Shown piece by piece: positions 52,310 to 62,014 of a stretch of 64,000 nucleotides of DNA (the stretch's first letter is position 1; each line of letters begins with the position of its first letter). The position numbers and the translations under genes are program-made. Source of the stretch: Pseudomonas sp. TH41 (GTDB lineage Bacteria > Pseudomonadota > Gammaproteobacteria > Pseudomonadales > Pseudomonadaceae). A model generated the notes under the pieces. It saw only the letters and a list, made by a program, of their open reading frames with translations, did no database searches and was not told the origin of the DNA. Where the stretch lies: positions 2,624,001 through 2,688,000 of the forward strand of contig NZ_JAEKFH010000003.1 of NCBI RefSeq assembly GCF_016650695.1, in the 5' to 3' direction.

Positions 52310-54115
52310 ATGCCTGACTACAAGGCCCCCTTGCGTGATATTCGCTTCGTTCGTGACGAACTGCTCGGCTACGAAGCGCACTATCAGAGCCTTCCGGCTT
52401 GCCAGGACGCAACTCCAGACATGGTTGACGCCATTCTCGAAGAAGGCGCCAAATTTTGTGAGCAGGTACTGGCTCCGCTGAACCGCGTGGGTGACATCGA
52501 AGGGTGCACCTGGAGCGAGTCCGGCGTTAAAACCCCGACGGGTTTCAAAGAAGCCTACAAACAGTTCGTCGAAGGCGGCTGGCCAAGCCTGGCTCACGAC
52601 GTAGAGCACGGCGGCCAAGGCCTGCCGGAGTCTCTGGGGCTGGCGGTCAGCGAAATGGTTGGCGAAGCCAACTGGTCGTGGGGCATGTACCCAGGCCTGT
52701 CCCATGGCGCGATGAACACCATCTCCGAGCACGGCACGCCTGAGCAACAAGAGGCTTACCTGACTAAACTGGTTTCCGGCGAATGGACCGGCACCATGTG
52801 CCTGACCGAACCGCACTGCGGCACCGACCTGGGCATGCTGCGCACCAAGGCCGAACCTCAGGCTGACGGCTCCTACAAAGTCTCCGGCACCAAGATCTTC
52901 ATCTCGGCCGGTGAACACGACATGGCCGACAACATCGTCCACATCGTGCTGGCGCGTCTGCCGGATGCACCGGCGGGCACCAAAGGTATTTCGCTGTTCA
53001 TCGTTCCGAAGTTCTTGCCCAACGCTGACGGTTCGATCGGCGCCCGCAACGCGGTGACCTGCGGTTCCCTGGAACACAAAATGGGCATCCACGGTAACGC
53101 CACCTGCGTGATGAACTTCGATGCAGCCACCGGTTTCCTGATCGGCCCGGCGAACAAAGGCCTGAACTGCATGTTCACCTTTATGAACACCGCTCGCCTG
53201 GGCACCGCGTTGCAAGGTCTGGCGCACGCCGAGATCGGCTTCCAGGGCGGCCTGAAATACGCTCGTGATCGTCTGCAAATGCGTTCGCTGACTGGCCCGA
53301 AAGCGCCGGAAAAAGCCGCTGACCCGATCATCGTTCACCCCGACGTACGTCGTATGTTGTTGACCATGAAAGCGTTCGCCGAAGGCAACCGCGCGATGGT
53401 TTACTTCACCGCCAAGCAAGTCGATATCGTCAAATATGGCGTGGACGAAGAAGAGAAGAAGAAGGCCGACGCACTGCTGGCGTTCATGACGCCAATCGCC
53501 AAAGCGTTCATGACCGAAGTCGGCTTCGAGTCCGCCAACCACGGCGTGCAAATCTACGGCGGCCACGGCTTCATCGCCGAGTGGGGCATGGAGCAGAACG
53601 TTCGCGACAGCCGCATTTCGATGCTGTACGAAGGCACCACTGGCATTCAGGCACTCGACCTGCTGGGCCGTAAAGTGCTGATGACTCAAGGCGAAGCGCT
53701 GAAAGGCTTCACCAAGATCGTCCATAAGTTCTGCCAGACCAACGAAGGCAACGAAGCGGTCAAAGAGTTCGTCGAGCCTCTGGCTGCGCTGAACAAAGAG
53801 TGGGGCGAGCTGACCATGAAGGTCGGTATGGCCGCCATGAAAGACCGCGAAGAAGTCGGTGCGGCCTCGGTGGACTACCTGATGTACTCCGGTTACGCCT
53901 GCCTGGCCTACTTCTGGGCTGACATGGCGCGCCTGGCGGCCGAGAAACTAGCTGCCGGCACAACCGAAGAGGCGTTCTACACCGCCAAGTTGCAGACGGC
54001 GCGCTTCTACTTCCAGCGCATCCTGCCGCGTACTCGCACTCATGTTGTCACCATGCTGTCAGGCGCTAACAACCTGATGGACATGAAAGAAGAGAACTTC
54101 TCGCTGGGCTACTAA
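52310..54115 (+). CDS. FadE-type acyl-CoA dehydrogenase (copy 1)
   Basis: A 601-residue FAD enzyme for the first step of beta-oxidation. The four-part architecture is an N-terminal extension ([10 protein letters not shown]), the N and middle domains ([13 protein letters not shown]), the C-terminal domain and an extra 100-residue helical domain. The catalytic Glu is in Y-E-G-T-T-G-I-Q near residue 440. I chose the ATG at 52310 with AGAGG upstream; the longer frame adds 21 residues. It is homologous to copies 2 and 3 downstream and corresponds by position to PA0506 of P. aeruginosa. Confidence 0.94.
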   Translation: MPDYKAPLRDIRFVRDELLGYEAHYQSLPACQDATPDMVDAILEEGAKFCEQVLAPLNRVGDIEGCTWSESGVKTPTGFKEAYKQFVEGGWPSLAHDVEHGGQGLPESLGLAVSEMVGEANWSWGMYPGLSHGAMNTISEHGTPEQQEAYLTKLVSGEWTGTMCLTEPHCGTDLGMLRTKAEPQADGSYKVSGTKIFISAGEHDMADNIVHIVLARLPDAPAGTKGISLFIVPKFLPNADGSIGARNAVTCGSLEHKMGIHGNATCVMNFDAATGFLIGPANKGLNCMFTFMNTARLGTALQGLAHAEIGFQGGLKYARDRLQMRSLTGPKAPEKAADPIIVHPDVRRMLLTMKAFAEGNRAMVYFTAKQVDIVKYGVDEEEKKKADALLAFMTPIAKAFMTEVGFESANHGVQIYGGHGFIAEWGMEQNVRDSRISMLYEGTTGIQALDLLGRKVLMTQGEALKGFTKIVHKFCQTNEGNEAVKEFVEPLAALNKEWGELTMKVGMAAMKDREEVGAASVDYLMYSGYACLAYFWADMARLAAEKLAAGTTEEAFYTAKLQTARFYFQRILPRTRTHVVTMLSGANNLMDMKEENFSLGY

Positions 54116-54139
54116 GCCTTAACGCAGTTCTTCAAAGAA

Positions 54140-54173
54140 ACCGCTGCTCCTTCGGGAGTGGCGGTTTTTTTTT
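54140..54173 (+). terminator. Terminator after acyl-CoA dehydrogenase copy 1
   Basis: ACCGC...CTCC-TTCG-GGAG...GCGGT stem with a small internal bulge, followed by a run of nine T. Confidence 0.93.
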
Positions 54174-54195
54174 GCCTTGAACTTGAAACCCCCAC

Positions 54196-54217
54196 TACTG
54201 GGGCTCCTTCCCCAGTA
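54196..54217. other. Perfect hairpin TACTGGGG-CTCCTT-CCCCAGTA
   Basis: An 8-bp perfect stem with a 6-base loop but no T run, in the 251-bp gap before the peroxidase gene. It could be an operator or part of a leader. Nothing else in the gap is recognisable. Confidence 0.4.
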
Positions 54218-54366
54218 AAAACGGTGTCAAGGCACACGCAACGACGCATTGACAGGGCCAGCGCCTGACGGAAGGCCCTATTAACGGTCTGGCAGATTAA
54301 TTGCAAAACACTTGATAACCGACAGCAAAGCGGAATCTTGTGCTGTTTAATATCAGGGGGAAGCGC

Positions 54367-56475
54367 ATGAACACCTCTCAAATTGTTCGTTTGGCCTGCC
54401 TGTTCGTGCTGTCTGTCCAGAGTGCGCTTGGCGCTACGGCTCCAGCGATTAATGTCCCCGCGCTGGACGTACCCGCGTTGCAATCACTGCGCGGCATGAC
54501 ACCGCCGGACCCTTCGGGAACCGAAGGCGGGCGCAAAGTCGACCTGATGACCGACTACGTCCTCAACCGCGGGGCGGCGATTCTGTTGGGCAAGGCGCTG
54601 TTCTGGGACATGGAGGTCGGCAGTGACAGCGCCACCGCCTGTGCGTCTTGTCACTTTCACGCGGGCGTCGATCACCGCATCACCAACCAGATCAACCCCG
54701 GCCAGGCTCACACTAACGCGAACGTCGCGTCGATCTTCAACAAACCCTTTGTAGCGTCGGATATTCCGGGCGATGTCGCTTCCTACGCGACCCTGTCAGG
54801 CGGCAAGGGCGGCCCGAATTACACGCTCAAGAAAACCGACTTTCCAACCCACGTGCTGGCGGATCCGCTGAATCGCAATTCACCCATCCTCTATTCGACG
54901 GACGATGTGATCGGCTCGCAAGGCGTGTTCGACGCCAACTTCGTCAAACCGAATCAACCGCGCTTCGACAAGTGCACGCAGCAGCCGGACGGCATCTTTC
55001 AGGTGGGCGGCATCAATGTCCGTCGCAGTACCGGGCGTAACGCGCCGTCGGTGATCAATGCAGCGTTCAACGTGCGCAACTTCTGGGATGGCCGGGCCAA
55101 TAACGTTTTTAACGGTTTCTCCCCGTTCGGTAATCGAGATCCTGACGCCGGGATCTTTGTGACCAGCGATCGCAGTGGCGTTGCGGTGAAGGTGAAACTG
55201 GCACTCAACAATGCTTCTGCCGCCTCGCAGGCTGTGGGGCCACCGGGCAGCGCAGTCGAAATGTCTTGCGGCGGGCGGACCTTCGCCGACATTGGTCGAC
55301 GTATGCTCGACACATTGATGCTCAAGCAGCAGCGGATTTCATCCACCGATTCGGTCCTTGGCCCGGTTTCCGGTGCGCGTCGACCCACCTATCGTGAACT
55401 GATCAAGGCAGCCTTCCAGCCTCGGCTGTGGAACGCCACGCAGCAGGTCTCGCTGGGCGGCGCACCGTATAGCCAGATCGAGGCCAACTTTCCGCTGTTC
55501 TTCGGGCTGGCGATTCAGATGTACGAAGCCACGCTGATCTCGGATCAGGCACCGCTGGATGCCTATTTGCAGGGAGATCATTCGGCCATGAATGATCAAC
55601 AGGTACAGGGCATGAATCTGTTCCTCGGCAAGGGCAAGTGTGTCAGTTGCCACGGTGGGGCCGAGTTGACCAACGCTGGCAGCCGTTTGCTGTTTCATCC
55701 TCGCGAGCGCATCGAACGAATGGTGATGGCCGACAACCTGACCACGCTCTACGACAATGGCTTTTACAACACAGGTGTGCGCCCGACGTCGGAGGATTTG
55801 GCGCTGGGTGGGGCGGACGCGTGGGGCAATCCGCTGTCCTTCACCCGTCAATACAACACCGCACTGAAAGGCGGCAAAGTACCTGACCCGCTGGACGTTG
55901 ACGTGTGCACGTTTGAAGCCCCCTTGAGCGCGGCGATTCCCTGTGACGCTACGCTCACACCCAATGTCGGTTTCCGTGATGCGGTCGATGGTGCCTTCAA
56001 GACACCGACGTTGCGTAACATCGCGTTGACCGGGCCCTATTTCCACAATGGCAGCCGGGCGACACTCAAGCAGGTCATGGAGTTTTACAACCGCGGCGGT
56101 GACCGGCGCGGCGAGGATGCGAACAACACCAGTGGATTCGAACACCCTGCCGTGAATCAGCACAATACCTCCAACCTCGATCCGGACATGACCGCCCTGA
56201 ACCTCACCCCTGATGAAATGGATGCGCTGGTCAAATTCATGGAAGTCGGGTTGACCGATCCGCGAGTCGCGTGGGAGCAAGCACCGTTCGATCATCCATC
56301 GCTGGTCCTGCCACAAGGTCACGTCGGTGACGAAAACGCCGTCACGCAACGGCCTGCCAGCCCCAAGATAACGACCCGGCAGGCGCTGGATGCACCTTTG
56401 GCGCTCAAACCCACTGGTGCCGAAGGCCGCAGCCTCAGCGAGGGGCCTTTGCAGCCGTTCTATAACGACCTTTGA
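54367..56475 (+). CDS. Large di-haem cytochrome c peroxidase/MauG-family protein
   Basis: A 702-residue exported protein with a signal peptide ending near A-L-G-A. It has two haem c motifs, C-A-S-C-H at residue 92 and C-V-S-C-H at residue 425. Family blocks are N-F-W-D-G-R-A, A-P-S-V-I-N, F-K-T-P-T-L-R-N-I-A-L-T-G-P-Y-F-H-N-G and L-K-Q-V-M-E-F-Y-N-R-G-G. Usual bacterial peroxidases have about 350 residues; the 333-residue spacing makes this a long-insert variant. A peroxidase or oxygenase role in the periplasm is inferred. GGGGAAG precedes the ATG at 54367. Confidence 0.85.
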   Translation: MNTSQIVRLACLFVLSVQSALGATAPAINVPALDVPALQSLRGMTPPDPSGTEGGRKVDLMTDYVLNRGAAILLGKALFWDMEVGSDSATACASCHFHAGVDHRITNQINPGQAHTNANVASIFNKPFVASDIPGDVASYATLSGGKGGPNYTLKKTDFPTHVLADPLNRNSPILYSTDDVIGSQGVFDANFVKPNQPRFDKCTQQPDGIFQVGGINVRRSTGRNAPSVINAAFNVRNFWDGRANNVFNGFSPFGNRDPDAGIFVTSDRSGVAVKVKLALNNASAASQAVGPPGSAVEMSCGGRTFADIGRRMLDTLMLKQQRISSTDSVLGPVSGARRPTYRELIKAAFQPRLWNATQQVSLGGAPYSQIEANFPLFFGLAIQMYEATLISDQAPLDAYLQGDHSAMNDQQVQGMNLFLGKGKCVSCHGGAELTNAGSRLLFHPRERIERMVMADNLTTLYDNGFYNTGVRPTSEDLALGGADAWGNPLSFTRQYNTALKGGKVPDPLDVDVCTFEAPLSAAIPCDATLTPNVGFRDAVDGAFKTPTLRNIALTGPYFHNGSRATLKQVMEFYNRGGDRRGEDANNTSGFEHPAVNQHNTSNLDPDMTALNLTPDEMDALVKFMEVGLTDPRVAWEQAPFDHPSLVLPQGHVGDENAVTQRPASPKITTRQALDAPLALKPTGAEGRSLSEGPLQPFYNDL

Positions 56476-56636
56476 GGGCGTAATCGGAGTCCATATTGGC
56501 GTTACTGGCTGCACCGGTTGCAGTCAGTAACGCGCTCGATAAAAAAATCTGGCAAATCATTCAGAAAATCAGCCAATCGGCCGCTAAAGTGAGGGCACAA
56601 TGCCATCTATTGCTATGACGGTCGGAGCTCTACCCC

Positions 56637-57926
56637 TTGCCGCGTTCTTCTGCTGTACGTTTCAGTCATTTTTTGCCCTCATTACTGTTGTTGCTCGCGG
56701 GGCTTGCGGCTGCGTACGTGAAAGATCTCAACGTCTTCTTCACCTCGCTGTTCAACGTGCTGCCCACCCTGGTCCTGCTGCTCGGCGGTGCTTACTGCGC
56801 GGTTTACCGACGTCAGCGTGAACTGTTTCTGATGGTGACGGTGTACATCGCCTACTTTCTGCTCGACACCCAGACCGACTACTACCGCGACAACGGCAAG
56901 GTGCGTGACGACGCCGCCGTGGTGTTTCATTTGTGTTGCCTGTTACTGCCGCTGCTGTTTGGCATATTCGCCGCCTGGCAGGAGCGTACCCATCTGTTTC
57001 AGGACATGGTGGCGCGTTTCGCCGTGTTGCTGGCGATCGGCAGCGTTACGCTGGGGCTGGAGCAAAGTTACCCACATGCGCTGTTGATGTGGTTGTCGGA
57101 GATCCGTTGGCCCGCCTTGCACGGCGCCTGGATGAACTTGATCCAGTTGTCTTACCCGGTATTCATTGCCTCGTTCGTATTGTTGAGCTGGCAATACTGG
57201 CGTAACCCAAGGCCTCTGCACGCTGCGCAATGGGTGGGCCTGCTCGGTTTATTCTGGATGTTACCGAAAACCTTCATCTTGCCGTTCACGCTGAACATCA
57301 TGTGCAGCCAAGTGATGCTGATGATCGCCGCTGCCGTGGCCCATGAGGCTTATCAAATGGCCTTCCGCGATGAACTCACCGGCCTTCCTGGCCGCCGCGC
57401 CTTGAACGAGCGCATGCAGCGGCTAGGGCGCAATTACGTGCTGGCCATGAGCGACGTCGACCACTTCAAGAAATTCAACGACACCCACGGTCACGATGTT
57501 GGCGACCAAGTGCTGCGACTGGTTGCCAGCAAACTGTCGAAAATCGGTGGGGGCGGTAGGGCGTATCGCTACGGCGGTGAGGAATTTGCGCTGGTGTTCG
57601 CGGGCAAAACCCTTGAAGAGTGCATGCCGCACCTGGAAGTCATCCGTGAGTCCATCGCCACCTACAACATTCAACTGCGCAATCAGGACAACCGTCCTCA
57701 GGATGATCAACAGGGGCGCCAGCGCCGCACGGGTTCAGGTGCCTCAAGCGTGTCGGTGACCGTCAGCATCGGTGTTGCCGAGCGCGTGGAGCAGCGTACC
57801 CCCGAAAAAGTGCTGAAGTCCGCGGACGAGGCGCTCTACAGCGCGAAGGGCGCCGGGCGAAACTGTGTGGTGGCCTTCGGTCAGACCCGTCGTGGCGCGG
57901 TGCGTATGGATGCCGCTGCGGGTTGA
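56637..57926 (+). CDS. Membrane-bound diguanylate cyclase (GGDEF)
   Basis: A 429-residue protein. Seven or eight hydrophobic helices fill residues 1-235. A GGDEF domain follows with D-E-L-T-G-L-P-G-R-R-A-L-N and the active Y-G-G-E-E-F near residue 314. The upstream inhibitory-site pattern R-x2-D is absent (K-I-G-G-G-G-R-A-Y instead), so product feedback may be missing. The start appears to be TTG at 56637, with GGAG nine bases upstream. It would make cyclic di-GMP in response to a membrane signal. Confidence 0.88.
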   Translation: MPRSSAVRFSHFLPSLLLLLAGLAAAYVKDLNVFFTSLFNVLPTLVLLLGGAYCAVYRRQRELFLMVTVYIAYFLLDTQTDYYRDNGKVRDDAAVVFHLCCLLLPLLFGIFAAWQERTHLFQDMVARFAVLLAIGSVTLGLEQSYPHALLMWLSEIRWPALHGAWMNLIQLSYPVFIASFVLLSWQYWRNPRPLHAAQWVGLLGLFWMLPKTFILPFTLNIMCSQVMLMIAAAVAHEAYQMAFRDELTGLPGRRALNERMQRLGRNYVLAMSDVDHFKKFNDTHGHDVGDQVLRLVASKLSKIGGGGRAYRYGGEEFALVFAGKTLEECMPHLEVIRESIATYNIQLRNQDNRPQDDQQGRQRRTGSGASSVSVTVSIGVAERVEQRTPEKVLKSADEALYSAKGAGRNCVVAFGQTRRGAVRMDAAAG

Positions 57927-58016
57927 GTAATGATGGCGCATTCAGCGTCTGGACTGTGATTGTGGGGCACGGTCGACGGCAGTAGGTTTGAGCAATCTGC
58001 TGCCGGAGAAATGACC

Positions 58017-59813
58017 ATGCCTGAGTACAAAGCCCCCCTGCGCGACATGCACTTTCTGATCGACCATGTCTTCGATTTCCATAGCAACTACGCCGCGCTG
58101 GGCGCCACTGACGCCAGTCCGGACATGGTCAACGCGATCCTCGAAGAAGGCGCGAAGTTCTGTGAGAACGTTCTCGCGCCGTTAAATCGCAGCTGCGACG
58201 AAGAAGGCTGCCATTTCGACAATGGCGTGGTCACCACGCCGACAGGTTTCAAGCAGGCATTTGCACACTACGTTGAAGGTGGCTGGCACGGTCTGGCGGC
58301 CGACCCGGTTTACGGCGGCCAGGGTTTGCCGAGTTCACTGGGGCTGGTCATCAGCGAGATGATCGGTTCCAGCAACACCTCTTGGGGCATGTACCCCGGA
58401 CTGACCCACGGTGCGATGTCGGCGATCCATGCCCACGGCACCGAAGCGCAAAAGCAGACGTACCTGAGCAAACTCACCGCCGGCCAATGGACCGGCACCA
58501 TGTGCCTGACCGAAGCCCATTGCGGCACCGACCTGGGCATCATCAAGACCCGCGCCGTGCCTGAGGGGGATGGCAGTTACGCGATCTCCGGCAGCAAGAT
58601 TTTCATCTCGGCCGGCGAGCACGACCTGAGCGACAACATCATTCACCTGGTGCTGGCGAAACTGCCGGATGCTCCGGCCGGCACCAAGGGCATTTCGCTG
58701 TTCATCGTTCCCAAGTTCCTACCCGATGCCGAGGGTGAAGCGGGTGAGCGTAACGGTGTTTCCTGTGGCTCCATCGAACACAAGATGGGCATCAAGGCGT
58801 CGGCCACCTGTGTGCTGAACTTTGACGAGGCCAAGGGTTTCCTGATCGGTGAGCCGAACAAGGGCCTGAACTGCATGTTCACCATGATGAACCACGCACG
58901 CCTGGGCACCGGCATGCAGGGAATGTGTTTGGGGGAGGCGAGTTTTCAGGGCGCGATCAAGTACGCCAATGACCGGCTGCAGATGCGTTCGCTGACCGGC
59001 CCGAAAGCGCCGGAGAAAGCCGCCGATCCGATCATCGTTCACCCTGATGTGCGCCGGATGTTGTTGACCATGAAGGCCTTCAATGAGGGCAACCGCGCAC
59101 TCACCTATTTCACTGCGCAACTGTTGGACGTGGCACATCTGAGCCCGGATGAGTCGGCGCGTCAGGACGCTGAAGACCTGCTGGCGTTCCTGACGCCGAT
59201 CTGCAAAGCCTTCATGACCGACACCGGGCTGGAAGTGACCAACCACGGCATGCAAGTGTTTGGTGGTCACGGGTTCATTCGTGAATGGGGCATGGAGCAG
59301 TTGGTTCGCGACTGCCGGATCGCCCCGATCTACGAAGGCACCAACGGGATTCAGGCACTGGATCTGCTGGGGCGAAAGGTGCTCGGTAGCCAGGGCAAAC
59401 TGCTGCGCGGCTTTACCAAAATCGTCCACAGGTTCTGCGCGGCAAACGCCGGGCATCCGCAACTCGCCAGTTATGTAGCGCAGCTCAACGACCTGAATCG
59501 ACAGTGGGGCGAGTTGACCACGCAGGTCGGCATGGCAGCGATGAAAAATCCGGACGAAGTCGGCGCGGCGTCGGTGGATTACTTGATGTACAGCGGCTAC
59601 ATCATCCTCGGCTACTTGTGGCTGCGCATGGCGCTGGTGGCTCAGGCGCAGCTCGATTCGGGCAGTGGTGATGCCGATTTCTGCCGAGGCAAACTGGCAA
59701 CCTGCGAGTTTTACTTCAAGCGTCTTTTGCCGCGCACCACCGCTCATCGGGCGGCTGTCGAGGCGGGTAGCGATTGCCTGATGAAGCTGCCAGCGGAGCT
59801 GTTTGCGCTTTAG
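58017..59813 (+). CDS. FadE-type acyl-CoA dehydrogenase (copy 2)
   Basis: A 598-residue paralogue of copy 1 with the same domains, including M-C-L-T-E-A-H-C-G-T-D-L-G and the catalytic Glu in Y-E-G-T-N-G-I-Q. It is closely similar to copy 1 (shared [18 protein letters not shown]). I chose the ATG at 58017; GGAGAA is six bases upstream, and the ATG at 58011 would leave no spacing. No PsrA-like site is visible before it. A terminator follows. Confidence 0.94.
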   Translation: MPEYKAPLRDMHFLIDHVFDFHSNYAALGATDASPDMVNAILEEGAKFCENVLAPLNRSCDEEGCHFDNGVVTTPTGFKQAFAHYVEGGWHGLAADPVYGGQGLPSSLGLVISEMIGSSNTSWGMYPGLTHGAMSAIHAHGTEAQKQTYLSKLTAGQWTGTMCLTEAHCGTDLGIIKTRAVPEGDGSYAISGSKIFISAGEHDLSDNIIHLVLAKLPDAPAGTKGISLFIVPKFLPDAEGEAGERNGVSCGSIEHKMGIKASATCVLNFDEAKGFLIGEPNKGLNCMFTMMNHARLGTGMQGMCLGEASFQGAIKYANDRLQMRSLTGPKAPEKAADPIIVHPDVRRMLLTMKAFNEGNRALTYFTAQLLDVAHLSPDESARQDAEDLLAFLTPICKAFMTDTGLEVTNHGMQVFGGHGFIREWGMEQLVRDCRIAPIYEGTNGIQALDLLGRKVLGSQGKLLRGFTKIVHRFCAANAGHPQLASYVAQLNDLNRQWGELTTQVGMAAMKNPDEVGAASVDYLMYSGYIILGYLWLRMALVAQAQLDSGSGDADFCRGKLATCEFYFKRLLPRTTAHRAAVEAGSDCLMKLPAELFAL

Positions 59814-59835
59814 TCTTTTAAAACCAGTCACAAAG

Positions 59836-59862
59836 AAGCCCGCCTGACTGCGGGCTTTTTTT
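59836..59862 (+). terminator. Terminator after acyl-CoA dehydrogenase copy 2
   Basis: AAGCCCGC and GCGGGCTT stem with loop CTGACT and T7. Confidence 0.93.
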
Positions 59863-60002
59863 ATGACTGAATAGTCAGTGACTAAAGTTTACAAAATGGT
59901 CATGGGTTGACCCTATGTGTCGTAAAAGTTGTTGGGGTACACTCCGGCCCAACGAAAGCACCATTCCTACGAATCACCTGTTTAGATCTTACGAGGTTTG
60001 CC

Positions 60003-61781
60003 ATGGCTGACTACAAAGCGCCCCTGCGCGATATGCGCTTCGTCCTCAATGAAGTTTTCGAGGTCGCCAAACTCTGGGCCGAGTTGCCGGCACTGGCGGA
60101 TACCGTTGACGCGGAAACCGTTGAAGCCATTCTTGAGGAGGCCGGCAAGGTCACCAGCAAAAGCATCGCGCCCCTGAGCCGTGCAGCTGACGAAGAAGGT
60201 TGCCACTGGGCGGACGGTGCGGTCACCACGCCGGCAGGTTTCCCACAGGCTTATCAGACTTACGCTGAAGGCGGTTGGGTCGGTGTCGGTGGCGATCCGA
60301 CCTATGGCGGCATGGGCATGCCCAAGGCTGTTTCGGCCCAGGTCGAAGAAATGGTCAACTCCGCCAGCCTGTCGTTCGGTTTGTACCCGATGCTGACCGC
60401 GGGCGCCTGCCTGTCGATCAATGCCCACGCCAGCGAAGCGCTGAAAGCGGCGTACCTGCCGAACATGTACGCCGGTGTCTGGGCCGGCTCCATGTGCCTG
60501 ACCGAGCCGCACGCCGGTACAGACCTGGGGATCATCCGCACCAAGGCCGAACCTCAGGCCGACGGTTCTTACAAAGTCAGCGGCACCAAGATCTTCATCA
60601 CCGGCGGCGAACACGACCTGACCGAGAACATCATTCACCTGGTACTGGCCAAACTGCCGGACGCGCCGGCGGGGCCAAAAGGCATTTCGCTGTTCCTGGT
60701 GCCGAAGTTCATGGTCAATGCCGATGGCAGCCTGGGTGCACGTAACCCGGCGAACTGCGGTTCGATCGAACACAAGATGGGTATCCAGGCGTCCGCGACC
60801 TGCGTGATGAACTTCGACGAAGCGGTGGGTTATCTGGTCGGCGAGCCGAACAAAGGCCTGGCCGCGATGTTCACCATGATGAACTACGAGCGTCTTGGGG
60901 TTGGTATTCAAGGCCTGGCCAGTGGCGAGCGCTCGTACCAGAACGCCGTTGAATACGCGCGTGACCGTCTGCAAAGCCGTTCGCCGACTGGCGCGCAGAA
61001 CAAAGACAAAGTCGCTGACCCGATCATCGTCCACCCGGACGTGCGTCGCATGCTGCTGACCATGAAGGCCTCGAACGAAGGCGGCCGAGCCTTCTCGACG
61101 TACGTGGCCATGCAACTCGACACGGCCAAGTTCAGCGAAGACGCCACCACCCGCAAACGCGCGGAAGATCTGGTGGCCTTGCTGACCCCGGTGGCCAAGG
61201 CGTTCCTGACCGACCTCGGTCTGGAAACCACGATTCACGGCCAGCAGGTGTTCGGCGGCCACGGTTACATCCGTGAGTGGGGCCAAGAGCAACTGGTGCG
61301 CGATGTGCGCATCACGCAGATCTACGAAGGCACCAACGGCATTCAGGCGCTGGACCTGGTCGGACGCAAGATCGTCGGCACCGGCGGGGCGTTCTATAAC
61401 CTGTTTGCTGACGAGATTCGTCATTTCACCGCGACTGCCAGCGCTGATTTGGCCGAGTTCACCAAACCGCTGAACAATGCCGTGACCACACTCGACGAAT
61501 TGACCGCGTGGTTGCTGGACAAGGCGAAAAACAATCCGAACGAAATCGGCGCGGCCTCGGTCGAGTACCTGCAAACCTTCGGTTATGTGGCTTACGCCTA
61601 CATGTGGGCATTGATGGCCAAGGCGGCCTTGGGCAAAGAAGCACAGGACGATTTCTACGCGAGCAAGTTGGGCACGGCACGGTTCTATTTCGCCCGCCTG
61701 CTGCCGCGCATTCACTCGTTGAGTGCGTCGGTGAAGGCCGGTAGCGAGTCGCTGTTCCTGCTGGACGCTGCACAGTTCTGA
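60003..61781 (+). CDS. FadE-type acyl-CoA dehydrogenase (copy 3)
   Basis: A 592-residue paralogue, more distant from copies 1 and 2 (R-S-P-T-G-A-Q-N-K-D-K-V-A-D where they have [10 protein letters not shown]). It keeps M-C-L-T-E-P-H-A-G-T-D-L-G and the catalytic Glu in Y-E-G-T-N-G-I-Q. The start at 60003 has GAGG upstream. It has its own 190-bp leader with no PsrA-type site. Substrate chain length may differ from that of the other copies. Confidence 0.94.
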   Translation: MADYKAPLRDMRFVLNEVFEVAKLWAELPALADTVDAETVEAILEEAGKVTSKSIAPLSRAADEEGCHWADGAVTTPAGFPQAYQTYAEGGWVGVGGDPTYGGMGMPKAVSAQVEEMVNSASLSFGLYPMLTAGACLSINAHASEALKAAYLPNMYAGVWAGSMCLTEPHAGTDLGIIRTKAEPQADGSYKVSGTKIFITGGEHDLTENIIHLVLAKLPDAPAGPKGISLFLVPKFMVNADGSLGARNPANCGSIEHKMGIQASATCVMNFDEAVGYLVGEPNKGLAAMFTMMNYERLGVGIQGLASGERSYQNAVEYARDRLQSRSPTGAQNKDKVADPIIVHPDVRRMLLTMKASNEGGRAFSTYVAMQLDTAKFSEDATTRKRAEDLVALLTPVAKAFLTDLGLETTIHGQQVFGGHGYIREWGQEQLVRDVRITQIYEGTNGIQALDLVGRKIVGTGGAFYNLFADEIRHFTATASADLAEFTKPLNNAVTTLDELTAWLLDKAKNNPNEIGAASVEYLQTFGYVAYAYMWALMAKAALGKEAQDDFYASKLGTARFYFARLLPRIHSLSASVKAGSESLFLLDAAQF

Positions 61782-61794
61782 CAACGTAACGTTA

Positions 61795-61812
61795 TGTAAG
61801 CATTCTCCTACA
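61795..61812 (+). promoter_or_regulatory. GacA upstream activating sequence before rsmY
   Basis: TGTAAGCATTCTCCTACA matches the GacA-binding UAS pattern TGTAAG-N6-CTTACA with one mismatch. It is centred about 63 bp upstream of the presumed RNA start, as at other rsm RNA genes. The UAS starts 14 bp past the stop of acyl-CoA dehydrogenase copy 3. Confidence 0.85.
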
Positions 61813-61866
61813 TAACGTACTGCTGTTCTCCCATAGAAGCAGATTGGATCCACGGCTAATCTACTG

Positions 61867-61993
61867 CTCATGGATGTCGCGCAGGAAGCGCAAAGCAACA
61901 ACACGGACACGTAGGATTCTGCCAGGACGGCGGAGTGAAATGGATGTCAGGGAAACAGTCTGCAAAGCCCCGCTTCGGCGGGGTTTTCTTTTG
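61867..61993 (+). ncRNA. rsmY: RsmY-type small regulatory RNA
   Basis: A noncoding RNA of about 125 nt that sequesters the translational repressor RsmA/RsmE under Gac control. There are eight GGA motifs (near 61872, 61883, 61905, 61913, 61924, 61931, 61942 and 61950), several in AGGA or TGGAT context. GCGCAGGAAGCGCAAAG forms the first stem-loop. A CCCCGC-TTCG-GCGGGG terminator plus T run ends it at 61992. The -10 may be TAATCT at 61857. The start position is estimated by analogy. It is assigned as rsmY rather than rsmX or rsmZ by sequence resemblance. Confidence 0.88.
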
Positions 61994-62014
61994 CCTGCAG
62001 AAAAGTGGCCGGGC

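Noticed and set aside
52286..61910. Long antisense frames opposite the acyl-CoA dehydrogenases
   Set aside because: They repeat the same pattern opposite each paralogue, as expected for codon-bias shadows.
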